Shown piece by piece: positions 1-5,650 of a stretch of DNA of 9,599 nucleotides. Below the pieces are notes generated by a model, which was given only the letters and a program-made list of their open reading frames with translations, had not been told where the DNA came from and searched no databases. Positions within the stretch are counted from its first letter, which is position 1. Each line of letters opens with the position of its first letter. The position numbers and the translations under genes are program-made. The stretch covers positions 1 through 9,599 of the forward strand of contig JACPRG010000164.1 of NCBI GenBank assembly GCA_016190025.1, in the 5' to 3' direction. The stretch comes from Candidatus Tectimicrobiota bacterium. GTDB taxonomy: Bacteria; UBA8248; JACPRG01.

Positions 1-129
1 GAGATGAAGATGTACCCGGGGGTGGAGCACGCCTTCCACAACGACACGGGCGGGGTCCGCTACAACGCCGAGGCCGCGAAAGACGCCTGGTCGCGCGCGC
101 TGGCGCTCTTCGCCAAGCGCCTTCAGTAA
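1..129 (+). CDS. Dienelactone hydrolase-family protein, C-terminal fragment
   Basis: The window opens inside a gene; 42 codons remain before TAA at 127-129. The visible tail contains YPGVEHAFHND, which fits the C-terminal signature of the dienelactone hydrolase family (Tyr-x-Gly-x-x-His-Ala-Phe). His10 of the fragment would be the catalytic histidine of the Cys/Ser-Asp-His triad. A final amphipathic helix (AWSRALALFAKRL) is also typical. The family consists of cytoplasmic or exported alpha/beta hydrolases acting on lactones and esters. The nucleophile and the substrate-defining part lie outside the window, so the substrate cannot be named. A GC-rich hairpin follows 14 bases after the stop, so this gene probably ends its transcription unit. 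Confidence 0.8.
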   Translation, partial: EMKMYPGVEHAFHNDTGGVRYNAEAAKDAWSRALALFAKRLQ

Positions 130-143
130 GAAGGGGGACTGAC

Positions 144-169
144 GCGGGGGGCTTTTTGAAAGCCCCCGC
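144..169 (+). terminator. GC-rich hairpin after the hydrolase gene
   Basis: GGGGGCTTT (147-155) pairs with AAAGCCCCC (159-167) around a TTG loop. An outer GC/GC pair (144-145 with 168-169) is reached past one bulged G. It lies just after the hydrolase stop. There is no T-run behind the stem, so it may be a weak or factor-assisted terminator, or only a 3'-end-protecting hairpin. Confidence 0.5.
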
Positions 170-320
170 TGATCCCTGCGGAGCTTCTTGCTCGCGGGCC
201 TCGCGCGCATTGAGGCGGCCCGCCGGAAATAAACCCAAGGGCTTTCTGTTTTTACAAGGTGGGGGGGAGCGGAGGGCTTCGGGGCCATGCGCGGGTCGGG
301 GAGATCTCCGAAAAATTCCG

Positions 321-336
321 GTGAATCCGTGAATCC
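321..336 (+). repeat. Tandem 8-bp direct repeat upstream of the sigma gene
   Basis: GTGAATCC occurs twice back to back (321-328 and 329-336), 13 bases upstream of the SD-like GAGGT (351-355) of the sigma-factor gene. Directly repeated octamers in this position can be regulator sites, but nothing identifies a binding protein. No convincing sigma-70 or ECF promoter pair was found in the 130-363 gap. Confidence 0.35.
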
Positions 337-363
337 TTTCCTGAAGTCGAGAGGTCTAACGAA

Positions 364-987
364 TTGAGCGCTCCGGTGTCCCGCGAAAAAGGGGAAGGGA
401 CGCCCCAGGGAGTCGCGGCGGACTGGGAGCGCGAGGCCCTCGCGCGCTTCCGCGGCGGAGAGGTGGAGGCCTTCGATGAGTTCGTCCTCGGCTACCAGGA
501 CCGCCTCTACAACGCCGTTTTCCGGATGTCCTGGGACGAAAGCGAGACGCGGGACGTGCTGCAGGACACGTTCCTCAAGGCGTTCCGGAGCCTGGGGGAT
601 TTCCGGGGGGAATCGTCCGTCGGGACGTGGCTTCACCGCATCGCGGTCAACACCTTTCTCCAGAAGCGGAACAAGTACCGTCCCGAATCGATCGAGGACC
701 TCACGCTGGAGGAGTTTCAGCTTTCCAAGCGGGAGGGCATGAGCCTCCGGCCACCGACGCCCGAGGAGGTCTTTGCAGAGAAGGAAGGCAGGACGCTGCT
801 GGAAAATGCCATCGCCAGATTGCCCGAAGAGTACCGGGCGGTCCTGGTGCTCCGAGACTTGGAGGACCGGTCGGCGGCGGAGACCGCCGAGATGGTGGGG
901 ATCTCGGTTCCCGCCGTGAAGTCCCGGCTGCACCGGGCGAGGCTTTTCGTCCGGAGGGAGCTGGAGAGGATGACGGCTTCTCGATGA
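364..987 (+). CDS. ECF-type RNA polymerase sigma factor (RpoE-like)
   Basis: This 207-residue protein is an extracytoplasmic-function sigma factor, which directs RNA polymerase to stress promoters. The sigma-2 region spans about residues 36-104 and includes the core- and -10-binding stretch DVLQDTFLKAFRSLGDFRG and then TWLHRIAVN. A linker of about 40 residues follows. The sigma-4 helix-turn-helix spans about 144-200, with LPEEYRAVLVLRDLEDRS followed by SVPAVKSRLHRAR, the -35 recognition helix. There is no sigma-3 region, as expected for ECF factors. The start is TTG at 364 because an in-frame TAA lies at 358-360 and GAGGT (351-355) sits 8 bases upstream; the next in-frame start, GTG 376, is too far from that site. 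A small zinc-finger anti-sigma gene follows after 47 bases. The unstructured N-terminus (about 20 residues) is slightly longer than usual. Confidence 0.96.
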   Translation: MSAPVSREKGEGTPQGVAADWEREALARFRGGEVEAFDEFVLGYQDRLYNAVFRMSWDESETRDVLQDTFLKAFRSLGDFRGESSVGTWLHRIAVNTFLQKRNKYRPESIEDLTLEEFQLSKREGMSLRPPTPEEVFAEKEGRTLLENAIARLPEEYRAVLVLRDLEDRSAAETAEMVGISVPAVKSRLHRARLFVRRELERMTASR

Positions 988-1034
988 GGGATTCGATCGG
1001 CTGAAACGGGCGGGGGAGAGAGGATGAGGTCGGC

Positions 1035-1358
1035 GTGTTAATCCGGCACTTGTTGGATTGGCTCATTCCTTCCAGGCGTCGCCGCTGGTGGATTGAGTGC
1101 GGGGACGTCTTCCCGGTCCTCTCCGAGTTCATGGACAAGGAGCTGGACCCGGGTTTTATGGCGAAGGTGGGCCGGCACGTCGAAGACTGCCCGCCCTGCC
1201 GGAACCTGCTCCAGTCCCTGGAAAAGACCAAGGAGCTTTGCGCCCGGGCGCCCGAGCGGAAAGCGCCGGATGATTTCGCCCAGGAGCTCCTCGAGAGGCT
1301 TCGCCGGGAGTACCAGGAAGCCAAGCGTCACCTGGGCGGGGCCGAGGCTGACTCATAG
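1035..1358 (+). CDS. Soluble zinc-finger (ZAS/zf-HC2) anti-sigma factor
   Basis: The 107-residue product has the ZAS ligand pattern: Cys22, then His48-x3-Cys52-x2-Cys55 in RHVEDCPPCRNLL. Proteins with this fold bind the adjacent ECF sigma factor between its sigma-2 and sigma-4 regions, and some release it when the zinc thiols are oxidised. No membrane segment is present, so it should act in the cytoplasm. The C-terminal third is a charged helix (FAQELLERLRREYQEAKR). The basic, Trp-rich N-terminus (SRRRRWWIECGD) is unusual. The GTG start has GAGGT at 1026-1030 with a short 4-base spacer. A five-codon ATG frame (1024-1041) overlaps this start. Position directly behind the sigma gene supports a sigma/anti-sigma operon; redox sensing is inferred only. 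Confidence 0.9.
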   Translation: MLIRHLLDWLIPSRRRRWWIECGDVFPVLSEFMDKELDPGFMAKVGRHVEDCPPCRNLLQSLEKTKELCARAPERKAPDDFAQELLERLRREYQEAKRHLGGAEADS

Positions 1359-1367
1359 GTGAAAGGG

Positions 1368-1425
1368 GCCGGTTCTCTTCCACCGGCGCTCGGCCTTGCC
1401 GCCCCCTGCGGGAAAAGAAGGCGGC
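1368..1425. terminator. Hairpins in the convergent gap between anti-sigma genes
   Basis: The 88-base gap between two convergent genes holds two inverted repeats. GCCGGT (1368-1373) pairs with ACCGGC (1382-1387) around an 8-base loop. GCCGCC (1398-1403) pairs with GGCGGC (1420-1425). Neither is followed by a strong T-run on either strand. The position suggests transcript ends for both genes, perhaps Rho-assisted; the call rests on position and pairing only. Confidence 0.35.
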
Positions 1426-1446
1426 GGGCCGCCCGTGAGCCCGAGC

Positions 1447-2259
1447 TCAAGAGCCCTGCGGCGGGCAACAGCCCTGCGGGCGGACGATCTCCCGGAAGCC
1501 GGCGGCCAGGTATTTCGTCAGGTCGCCTTCTGTGATCTCGCCCACGGCCGAGTAGACGCATTCCCCGTCCTTCCACACCGCGACGCGGAAGCCGCCCGAT
1601 TCCCGGAAGTACACCACCCGGCTGTTGATCTCCTTGCCGCCCCACCCCGGAAGCCGGACGCCCCGGTTCTCCAGGGTGAACAGGGACAGCCGTTTGTTGC
1701 CCCGCGCGTAAAAGGTCAGGGCCGCTTTGCGATCCCCGAGGAGGGTGATGCGGCCCCCCAACATCTTGATGTCTTTTTGAGCCAGGGAGGGGAACGCCAC
1801 CCGGAATTCCACGCTCCTTTGGATCAGGGGGAGAAGGGCGCGCTCGTTGTCGGCCCGGAACTCGGTGGATTTGGCCACCTCGGCGTAAAGCTGGTGAGCC
1901 CGGATTGAGCTCTCCATGAGGCGGGAGAGCTCGCGCTGATCGTACCGGAGGTAGACCGCGCCGCCGATGACGACGGCCAGCAGAACCGCCGCCGCGGCCC
2001 GCCAGCCGCTGAAGGAGGTCAGGCTCTGCCGCAGGTCCTCCCGGCGGATGTCTTTCAGGACCCTCGCCCGCAGCCTTTCGGGGGCGCGCTCCCGGGAGAG
2101 CTCTTCGCGCACCCGGCTCCGGAGCCGCTCCTCCCGCTCCAGAAGCTCCCTGCACTTGGGATCAGTCTCCACAAGCTCTTGGAACTTCAGGGAGGAGGGC
2201 GCGTCCAGCTCCCCGTCCAGGTACAGGTCGATGCTTTTCTTGAACTCTGTGTAGTCCAT
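1447..2259 (-). CDS. Membrane-anchored anti-sigma factor-like protein
   Basis: The 270-residue protein has the layout of RsiW-type transmembrane anti-sigma factors. A cytoplasmic N-terminal domain starts with YLDGELDA and is followed by a charged helix. One membrane segment lies at about 86-104 (WRAAAAVLLAVVIGGAVYL), and the rest is extracytoplasmic. The outer domain carries the family pattern FPSLAQKDIKMLGGR (156-170), an AALTFYARGNKRLSLF strand pair and GGFRVAVWKDGECVYSAVG (222-240). The zinc site is degenerate: the His and first Cys of His-x3-Cys-x2-Cys are replaced by Leu29 and Asp33, with only Cys36 kept. The tail has a Cys-Cys pair (QGCCPP). It lies 105 bases downstream of the DUF4384 gene on the same strand and converges on the ECF sigma operon. 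No sigma gene is adjacent on its own strand. The ATG has only a weak SD, but the protein start is typical. Confidence 0.82.
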   Translation of the reverse strand: MDYTEFKKSIDLYLDGELDAPSSLKFQELVETDPKCRELLEREERLRSRVREELSRERAPERLRARVLKDIRREDLRQSLTSFSGWRAAAAVLLAVVIGGAVYLRYDQRELSRLMESSIRAHQLYAEVAKSTEFRADNERALLPLIQRSVEFRVAFPSLAQKDIKMLGGRITLLGDRKAALTFYARGNKRLSLFTLENRGVRLPGWGGKEINSRVVYFRESGGFRVAVWKDGECVYSAVGEITEGDLTKYLAAGFREIVRPQGCCPPQGS

Positions 2260-2364
2260 GGTCGGCTTCGGAAAGTCCGGTCTCCCGTGAATGGCCGGCG
2301 CTCTTCCGCTATTTGCTTCTGTCCGTGTAACGCTTCAAGGCGGGGGGAAATTCCATCCATTCCC

Positions 2365-3300
2365 TCAGGGGCGGGTTTCGACTTCGATTTCGGTCTGATA
2401 AAAATCGGCCAGTTTTGCCTCCGGGCCGCCGGCAGAGACGGATTCAGCGGGGACGACCCCGATGGTCCGCGTCCTCACGTCGAGCTCCCTTCGGGTCCCC
2501 TCGAACCGGCCGAGCCCCAGTCCCAGGGGCGAGAGCTTGATGTTGGGGAGCGGCGCTGTGCTGGCGTACAGGATGAACCGCTCGCGGCCGAAGGGGGGAT
2601 GGGTCACCTCCAGCCGGAACCGATCGAGCCGGGGGTCGGGGATGGAGTGCGTCTTGTCTTCGCCCCCGATGCGGCTGTCCGGCCGATACTCGTTGGGGAA
2701 CAGCTGGATGACCTCTCCGGCTGGGTTGACCGTCACGATCCGCACGTAGGCCGGCTTGTTGGACCGGACGGACAGGATGATCTCCTCTCCTTTCCTGTAC
2801 ACCCTTTTGTCCGAAGAGAGGCGGACGGTCAGGGGTCCCGATGGAGCCAGGAAGGGGTCTTCCTTGGGCCCGGACACCTTGGACGCGACGGCGTAAAACG
2901 CCTCGATCTGGAGGCGGCAGCGCATTCGGCGCGGCTCTTTCGGGTCGTCGTAGGCGCACGGCTTCTGGCCCACGACGCGCATCTTCACCTCGCCGGTGGA
3001 GGTCCGGACGACGCTGGCGGCCAGCATCTCGTTCCTGACGAACGTGTCGCTGCGCACGTAGACCCCCACCCGTTCCGCCGCCTGCTCCATGGCCTTGGCC
3101 TTCGCCATGCGCTCCGCCCGCCGGTCCGAATCATCCTCCCCGCGGACGTAGGAGCCGTCGAACCAATCGATGATGGACCTAGTGTCGCTTTGACTTGGCC
3201 CTCCCGGCTGCTGGGCTGGGGCCTCCAGGGAGGAAAGGAGGAGCGCGGCGACGAGAAGCGTCGAGAACACAGGCAGGCCCGGATTCGCCCGGCGGAACAT
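2365..3300 (-). CDS. Secreted DUF4384-domain protein
   Basis: The start is set at 3300, not at the longer open-frame ATG 3399, because GAGGA lies 8 bases upstream and the product then begins with a clean signal peptide. That peptide is MFRRANPG, a hydrophobic core LLVAALLLSSL, and a likely cleavage after Ala-Pro-Ala29. The mature part has an N-terminal alpha/beta domain at about 60-140, with RMAKAKAMEQAAERVGVYV resembling LPP20/FlgT-N-type repeats. The DUF4384 domain spans about 158-250: YRKGEEIILSVRS, AYVRIVTVNPAGEVIQLFPN, then SIPDPRLDRFRLEVTHPPFG. DUF4384 is an uncharacterised envelope domain often linked to stress or signalling proteins. A 60-residue tail of unknown role follows. Two Cys (115 and 128) could form a disulfide. 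It is probably co-transcribed with the downstream membrane anti-sigma gene, which suggests a role in envelope sensing. Confidence 0.85.
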   Translation of the reverse strand: MFRRANPGLPVFSTLLVAALLLSSLEAPAQQPGGPSQSDTRSIIDWFDGSYVRGEDDSDRRAERMAKAKAMEQAAERVGVYVRSDTFVRNEMLAASVVRTSTGEVKMRVVGQKPCAYDDPKEPRRMRCRLQIEAFYAVASKVSGPKEDPFLAPSGPLTVRLSSDKRVYRKGEEIILSVRSNKPAYVRIVTVNPAGEVIQLFPNEYRPDSRIGGEDKTHSIPDPRLDRFRLEVTHPPFGRERFILYASTAPLPNIKLSPLGLGLGRFEGTRRELDVRTRTIGVVPAESVSAGGPEAKLADFYQTEIEVETRP

Positions 3301-3355
3301 GATCCAGATCCTCACGAAACGATTGCGAAATGCTCCCTCTTCAGACATGGTAGCA

Positions 3356-3369
3356 TGTTTTGGAAAACA
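3356..3369. promoter_or_regulatory. Palindrome in a divergent promoter region
   Basis: TGTTTT-GG-AAAACA is a 14-base inverted repeat in the 158-base gap between the divergently transcribed DUF4384 gene and the LLM oxidoreductase. Being AT-rich in a GC-rich context and placed between two outward-facing genes, it is a plausible operator. No matching -35/-10 pair could be assigned with confidence, and the bound regulator is unknown. Confidence 0.3.
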
Positions 3370-3458
3370 AAAGGGGCGCGGCTTGATGATGCCTTTCACC
3401 TTCGGAGGGCGAGGCCGGGAAGGCCCGGGCGCCGGGGACGTCTTCCAGGGGGCGATCA

Positions 3459-4475
3459 GTGCGCATCGGATTGATGTACGACGGTTTTTCCCCTTTCCCG
3501 GCGGCCCTCGGGCTTATCCGCAAAGCCGATGAGCTGGGCCTCGACTCGGTCTGGATCGCCGAACACATCCTCTACCGGGACGCCTTAACGCCCGCCATGG
3601 CCGTTCTCGGGGAGACCCGGCGCCTCGCCGTCGTCCCCACTGCGGTGAGCCCCTACGCGAGGCACCCGGTCCTGATCGCCATGACGCTGGCCACTCTCGC
3701 CGAGCGCGCGCCCGGCCGGGTCCGCGCCGTCCTGGGGACGGGACAACCCGACGACCTGGAGGCCATCGGCCTCGAGCCGGTCCGCCCGCTCCGGACCATG
3801 AAAGAGGCCCTGCGGGTCGTCCGCTCCGCCCTCGCGGGGGAGGCCGGGCTCGGCCATCCCGGCGCGGCCCGCGGCGTCAAGGAGCGCAGGCTCGATTTCC
3901 CTCCCGTCTCCCCGGTTCCGCTCTATCTGGCGGCCGTCGGCCCGGGCATGCTCCGCCTGGCCGGGAAGGACGCGGACGGCGCCCTCTTCTCCGGCGGGTG
4001 TTCTCCGGCCTACGTCCGGTGGGGGGCGGAGTCCGTGAGAGAAGGGGCCCGCGAGGCGGGAAAGCGCCCGGAGGAGACGATGATTGCCTCCGTCGTCGCA
4101 GCCTCCCTGTCCTCTGACCGGGAGGCCGCCTACCGGGTGGTCCGGCGGACGCTGGCGTTCATCCTCCGCGGCCCGCACCACGCCCGCAGCTTGGAGTTGT
4201 CCGGCGCGCGGCTTGACCGCGAGGCCCTGGCGGACGCGGTGGCGCGGGGGGATTGGGCACGCGCGGAGGGCTTGATCGGCGACGAGGTCATCCGCAGCCA
4301 CTCGGTCTCGGGGGACGAGGGGGAGTTTCGCGAGCGTCTGGCCGAGTTCTCCGCCGCGGGCCTCGACGTGGCGGTCCTGCTCTTGCAGGGCTCGCCCGGG
4401 GACCGGATGCGCGCCCTCGAGGCCGCCGCCCGGATGCAAGGGGAATCCCCCTCAAGATGTGCGGGCGGGGGGTGA
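3459..4475 (+). CDS. LLM-class flavin/F420-dependent oxidoreductase (Mer-like)
   Basis: The 338-residue product is a luciferase-like TIM-barrel oxidoreductase related to methylenetetrahydromethanopterin reductase-type enzymes; relatives use FMN or coenzyme F420. Visible family blocks are ADELGLDSVWIAEH (23-36), RRLAVVPTAVSPYARHP (54-70), GRVRAVLGTGQPDDLEAIGLE (86-106), a PLRTMKEALRVVRS helix (110-123) and PLYLAAVGPGMLRLAGKDADGALFSGG (154-180). These are the conserved strands and phosphate- or cofactor-binding loops of the barrel. The GTG start has AGGGGG at 3447-3452, 6 bases upstream. The last codons (Ala-Gly-Gly-Gly-stop) are encoded by the terminator stem, so the tail is probably not functional. 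The substrate cannot be deduced. It stands alone on its strand, divergent from the DUF4384 gene. Confidence 0.88.
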   Translation: MRIGLMYDGFSPFPAALGLIRKADELGLDSVWIAEHILYRDALTPAMAVLGETRRLAVVPTAVSPYARHPVLIAMTLATLAERAPGRVRAVLGTGQPDDLEAIGLEPVRPLRTMKEALRVVRSALAGEAGLGHPGAARGVKERRLDFPPVSPVPLYLAAVGPGMLRLAGKDADGALFSGGCSPAYVRWGAESVREGAREAGKRPEETMIASVVAASLSSDREAAYRVVRRTLAFILRGPHHARSLELSGARLDREALADAVARGDWARAEGLIGDEVIRSHSVSGDEGEFRERLAEFSAAGLDVAVLLLQGSPGDRMRALEAAARMQGESPSRCAGGG

Positions 4476-4490
4476 TCCCCCCCGCCCGTC
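4462..4490 (+). terminator. Terminator hairpin overlapping the LLM stop codon
   Basis: CGGGCGGGGGG (4462-4472) pairs with CCCCCC-GCCCG (ending at 4488) around a TGAT loop, with one extra C. The stop codon TGA (4473-4475) of the oxidoreductase gene sits in the loop. TCTTTGCTCT follows, a modest pyrimidine tract, so termination is likely on the plus strand. The stem also lies just past the convergent small gene and could act on both strands. Confidence 0.7.
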
Positions 4491-4496
4491 TTTGCT

Positions 4497-4826
4497 CTAC
4501 TGGCCCTTCACGTGGACCAGAGCGGCCTTGGCGTAGGACAGGGAGGCGCCGCAGCGCGCCACGGCCAGGGAGTGGTCATAGGGACTCCCTCCCTTCTGAT
4601 GGCTCGCCAATCCGTCTTTGTGAAGCCTTTTTGCCCGGTTGATCAAAATTTGGCCTTGGGATTTCCGGTCGCCCTTCGCTGCCTTTGTGCCGCTTTCCGC
4701 CTCCTGAATGGCCGCCTGGGCGTCGCCGCAGCTCTTCGGGCAGCTCCACGCCCAGACGCTGGAGAAGGCGCCAACCCCGAAAATGAGGGTGAATACCAGC
4801 CCCGACGCTAAGAATATGCGTTTCAT
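4497..4826 (-). CDS. Small secreted cysteine-containing protein of unknown function
   Basis: This 109-residue protein starts with a signal peptide (MKRIFLASGLVFTLIFGVGAF; probable cleavage near SVWA). The mature part, about 82 residues, is polar and mostly helical. It has a Cys-x3-Cys motif at 29-33 (SCPKSCGDA), one later Cys (92), an AAIQEAES helix, and a LINRAKRLHKDGLASHQKG to DHSLAVA segment resembling small periplasmic helical-repeat proteins. I do not recognise a named family. ATG 4826 is preferred because GAGGAG lies 9 bases upstream and the signal peptide begins there. ATG 4910 is in frame, only 9 bases after the sodC stop and with its own GAGGG, and would add 28 residues in front. It lies downstream of sodC on the same strand and is probably co-transcribed, so a link to copper, zinc or oxidative stress is possible but unproven. 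Confidence 0.78.
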   Translation of the reverse strand: MKRIFLASGLVFTLIFGVGAFSSVWAWSCPKSCGDAQAAIQEAESGTKAAKGDRKSQGQILINRAKRLHKDGLASHQKGGSPYDHSLAVARCGASLSYAKAALVHVKGQ

Positions 4827-4919
4827 CTTCTCTGTCTCCTCATAAGCGGGTGGGCGGAGGGACACACGCTCCACCAGGTGAACTTTACCGTGCCGTCGGT
4901 GGAATTCCATCTTCTTCCC

Positions 4920-5453
4920 TCACTTCATGATGACCCCGCAAGCGGCGCGGCCCCCGGCGTCCCCGGTGCCCAGGGTGGCCTTGTCCGGGGCGGGTTTGTA
5001 GCGAGCCGGGATGTTGGCGTAGTTGTCCGGGCCCGCATGGATGATGAAGGCGCTGCCGTCGGCGTCAAAGAGGTCCGCGAGCTTGAAGCGGTCCGTCTTG
5101 AAGGAAAGCGACGCATTGCCGTCCGCCTTCGCCAGGAGGACGGGCAGGTCACCGGCGTGGTTGGGGTGGCTCTGATTCGTGGGGTTGAAGTGCCCCCCCG
5201 CGGAGGTGAAAGGAGGCTCGCACTTGCCGACCGCGTGGATGTGGAAGCCGTGGACGCCGGGCGAGACCTTGGAGACCCGCACCGAGATCGTGATCCCGTC
5301 CCTCTCCCGAGTCAGGGTGGCGCTGCCTACGGTCTCTCCTTGTGCGTTGCGCAGGTCCGCCTTGGCCGCCGTCTGGGCGCTGGCCCGCGAGAAAAGTCCA
5401 AATGCCAGGATGGCTGCCAGTGAAACCGCCGAGACCAGCCGTCTCTGCTTCAT
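4920..5453 (-). CDS. sodC: Periplasmic Cu/Zn superoxide dismutase
   Basis: The enzyme converts superoxide to hydrogen peroxide and oxygen in the periplasm. The 177-residue precursor has a signal peptide (about 1-26, ending FSRASA before Gln27). All metal ligands can be placed by comparison with the bovine enzyme: copper His71, His73, bridging His88 and His139; zinc His88, His96, His99 and Asp102. The signature blocks are GVHGFHIHAVGKC (66-78), SAGGHFNP, HAGDLP and IIHAGPDNY. Cys78 and Cys172 would form the structural disulfide, and Arg169 (GDAGGRAAC) is the catalytic arginine. Length and spacing are normal, so it should be active. A purine-rich GGGGGGGA stretch precedes the ATG with only about 2 spacing bases. 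The downstream neighbour is a small secreted Cys protein; LLM oxidoreductase genes flank the pair. Confidence 0.97.
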   Translation of the reverse strand: MKQRRLVSAVSLAAILAFGLFSRASAQTAAKADLRNAQGETVGSATLTRERDGITISVRVSKVSPGVHGFHIHAVGKCEPPFTSAGGHFNPTNQSHPNHAGDLPVLLAKADGNASLSFKTDRFKLADLFDADGSAFIIHAGPDNYANIPARYKPAPDKATLGTGDAGGRAACGVIMK

Positions 5454-5573
5454 GGTCCCCCCCAGGGGAAAAAGGGCTGCGAGGCCCGGTTGGAAAGCCT
5501 GGCGTCCCGGTGTGAATGAGGCGCCGCTTCTGCCCCGAGAGCTTTCCCCGAAATGACAGACCGAATCTCTAAA

Positions 5574-5602
5574 ATCTTAACATGGGACCCCGTCTCCCTG
5601 AA
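5574..5602 (-). promoter_or_regulatory. Tentative sodC promoter
   Basis: In the 197-base gap upstream of sodC, the minus strand reads TTCAGG (5602-5597), a 17-base spacer, then TAAGAT (5579-5574). These match the sigma-70 -35 at 3 of 6 bases and the -10 at 4 of 6. They sit in the only AT-rich patch of the gap. The match is weak, and the leader would be about 115 bases long. Read-through from the upstream LLM gene is an alternative. Confidence 0.25.
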
Positions 5603-5650
5603 GCGGGCGGCTGCTCGCGGCGAGGACGACCGGGGGCCGGGTGCCCGGCT

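Noticed and set aside
225..250. GGAAAT resembling an ECF -35 element upstream of the sigma gene, with TCTGTT as a -10
   Set aside because: The spacing is 14 bases, shorter than the usual 16-17, and the -10 match is poor, so autoregulation cannot be supported from it.
3301..3399. Longer start (ATG 3399 or 3348) for the DUF4384 protein
   Set aside because: Neither has a usable SD, and both bury the signal peptide. ATG 3300 has GAGGA at 8 bases and begins the signal peptide.
2365..3474. Long plus-strand open frames opposite the DUF4384 gene, and similar long antisense frames elsewhere
   Set aside because: They mirror real genes in GC-rich DNA, have low-complexity Arg/Gly/Pro-rich translations and show no domain or SD support.
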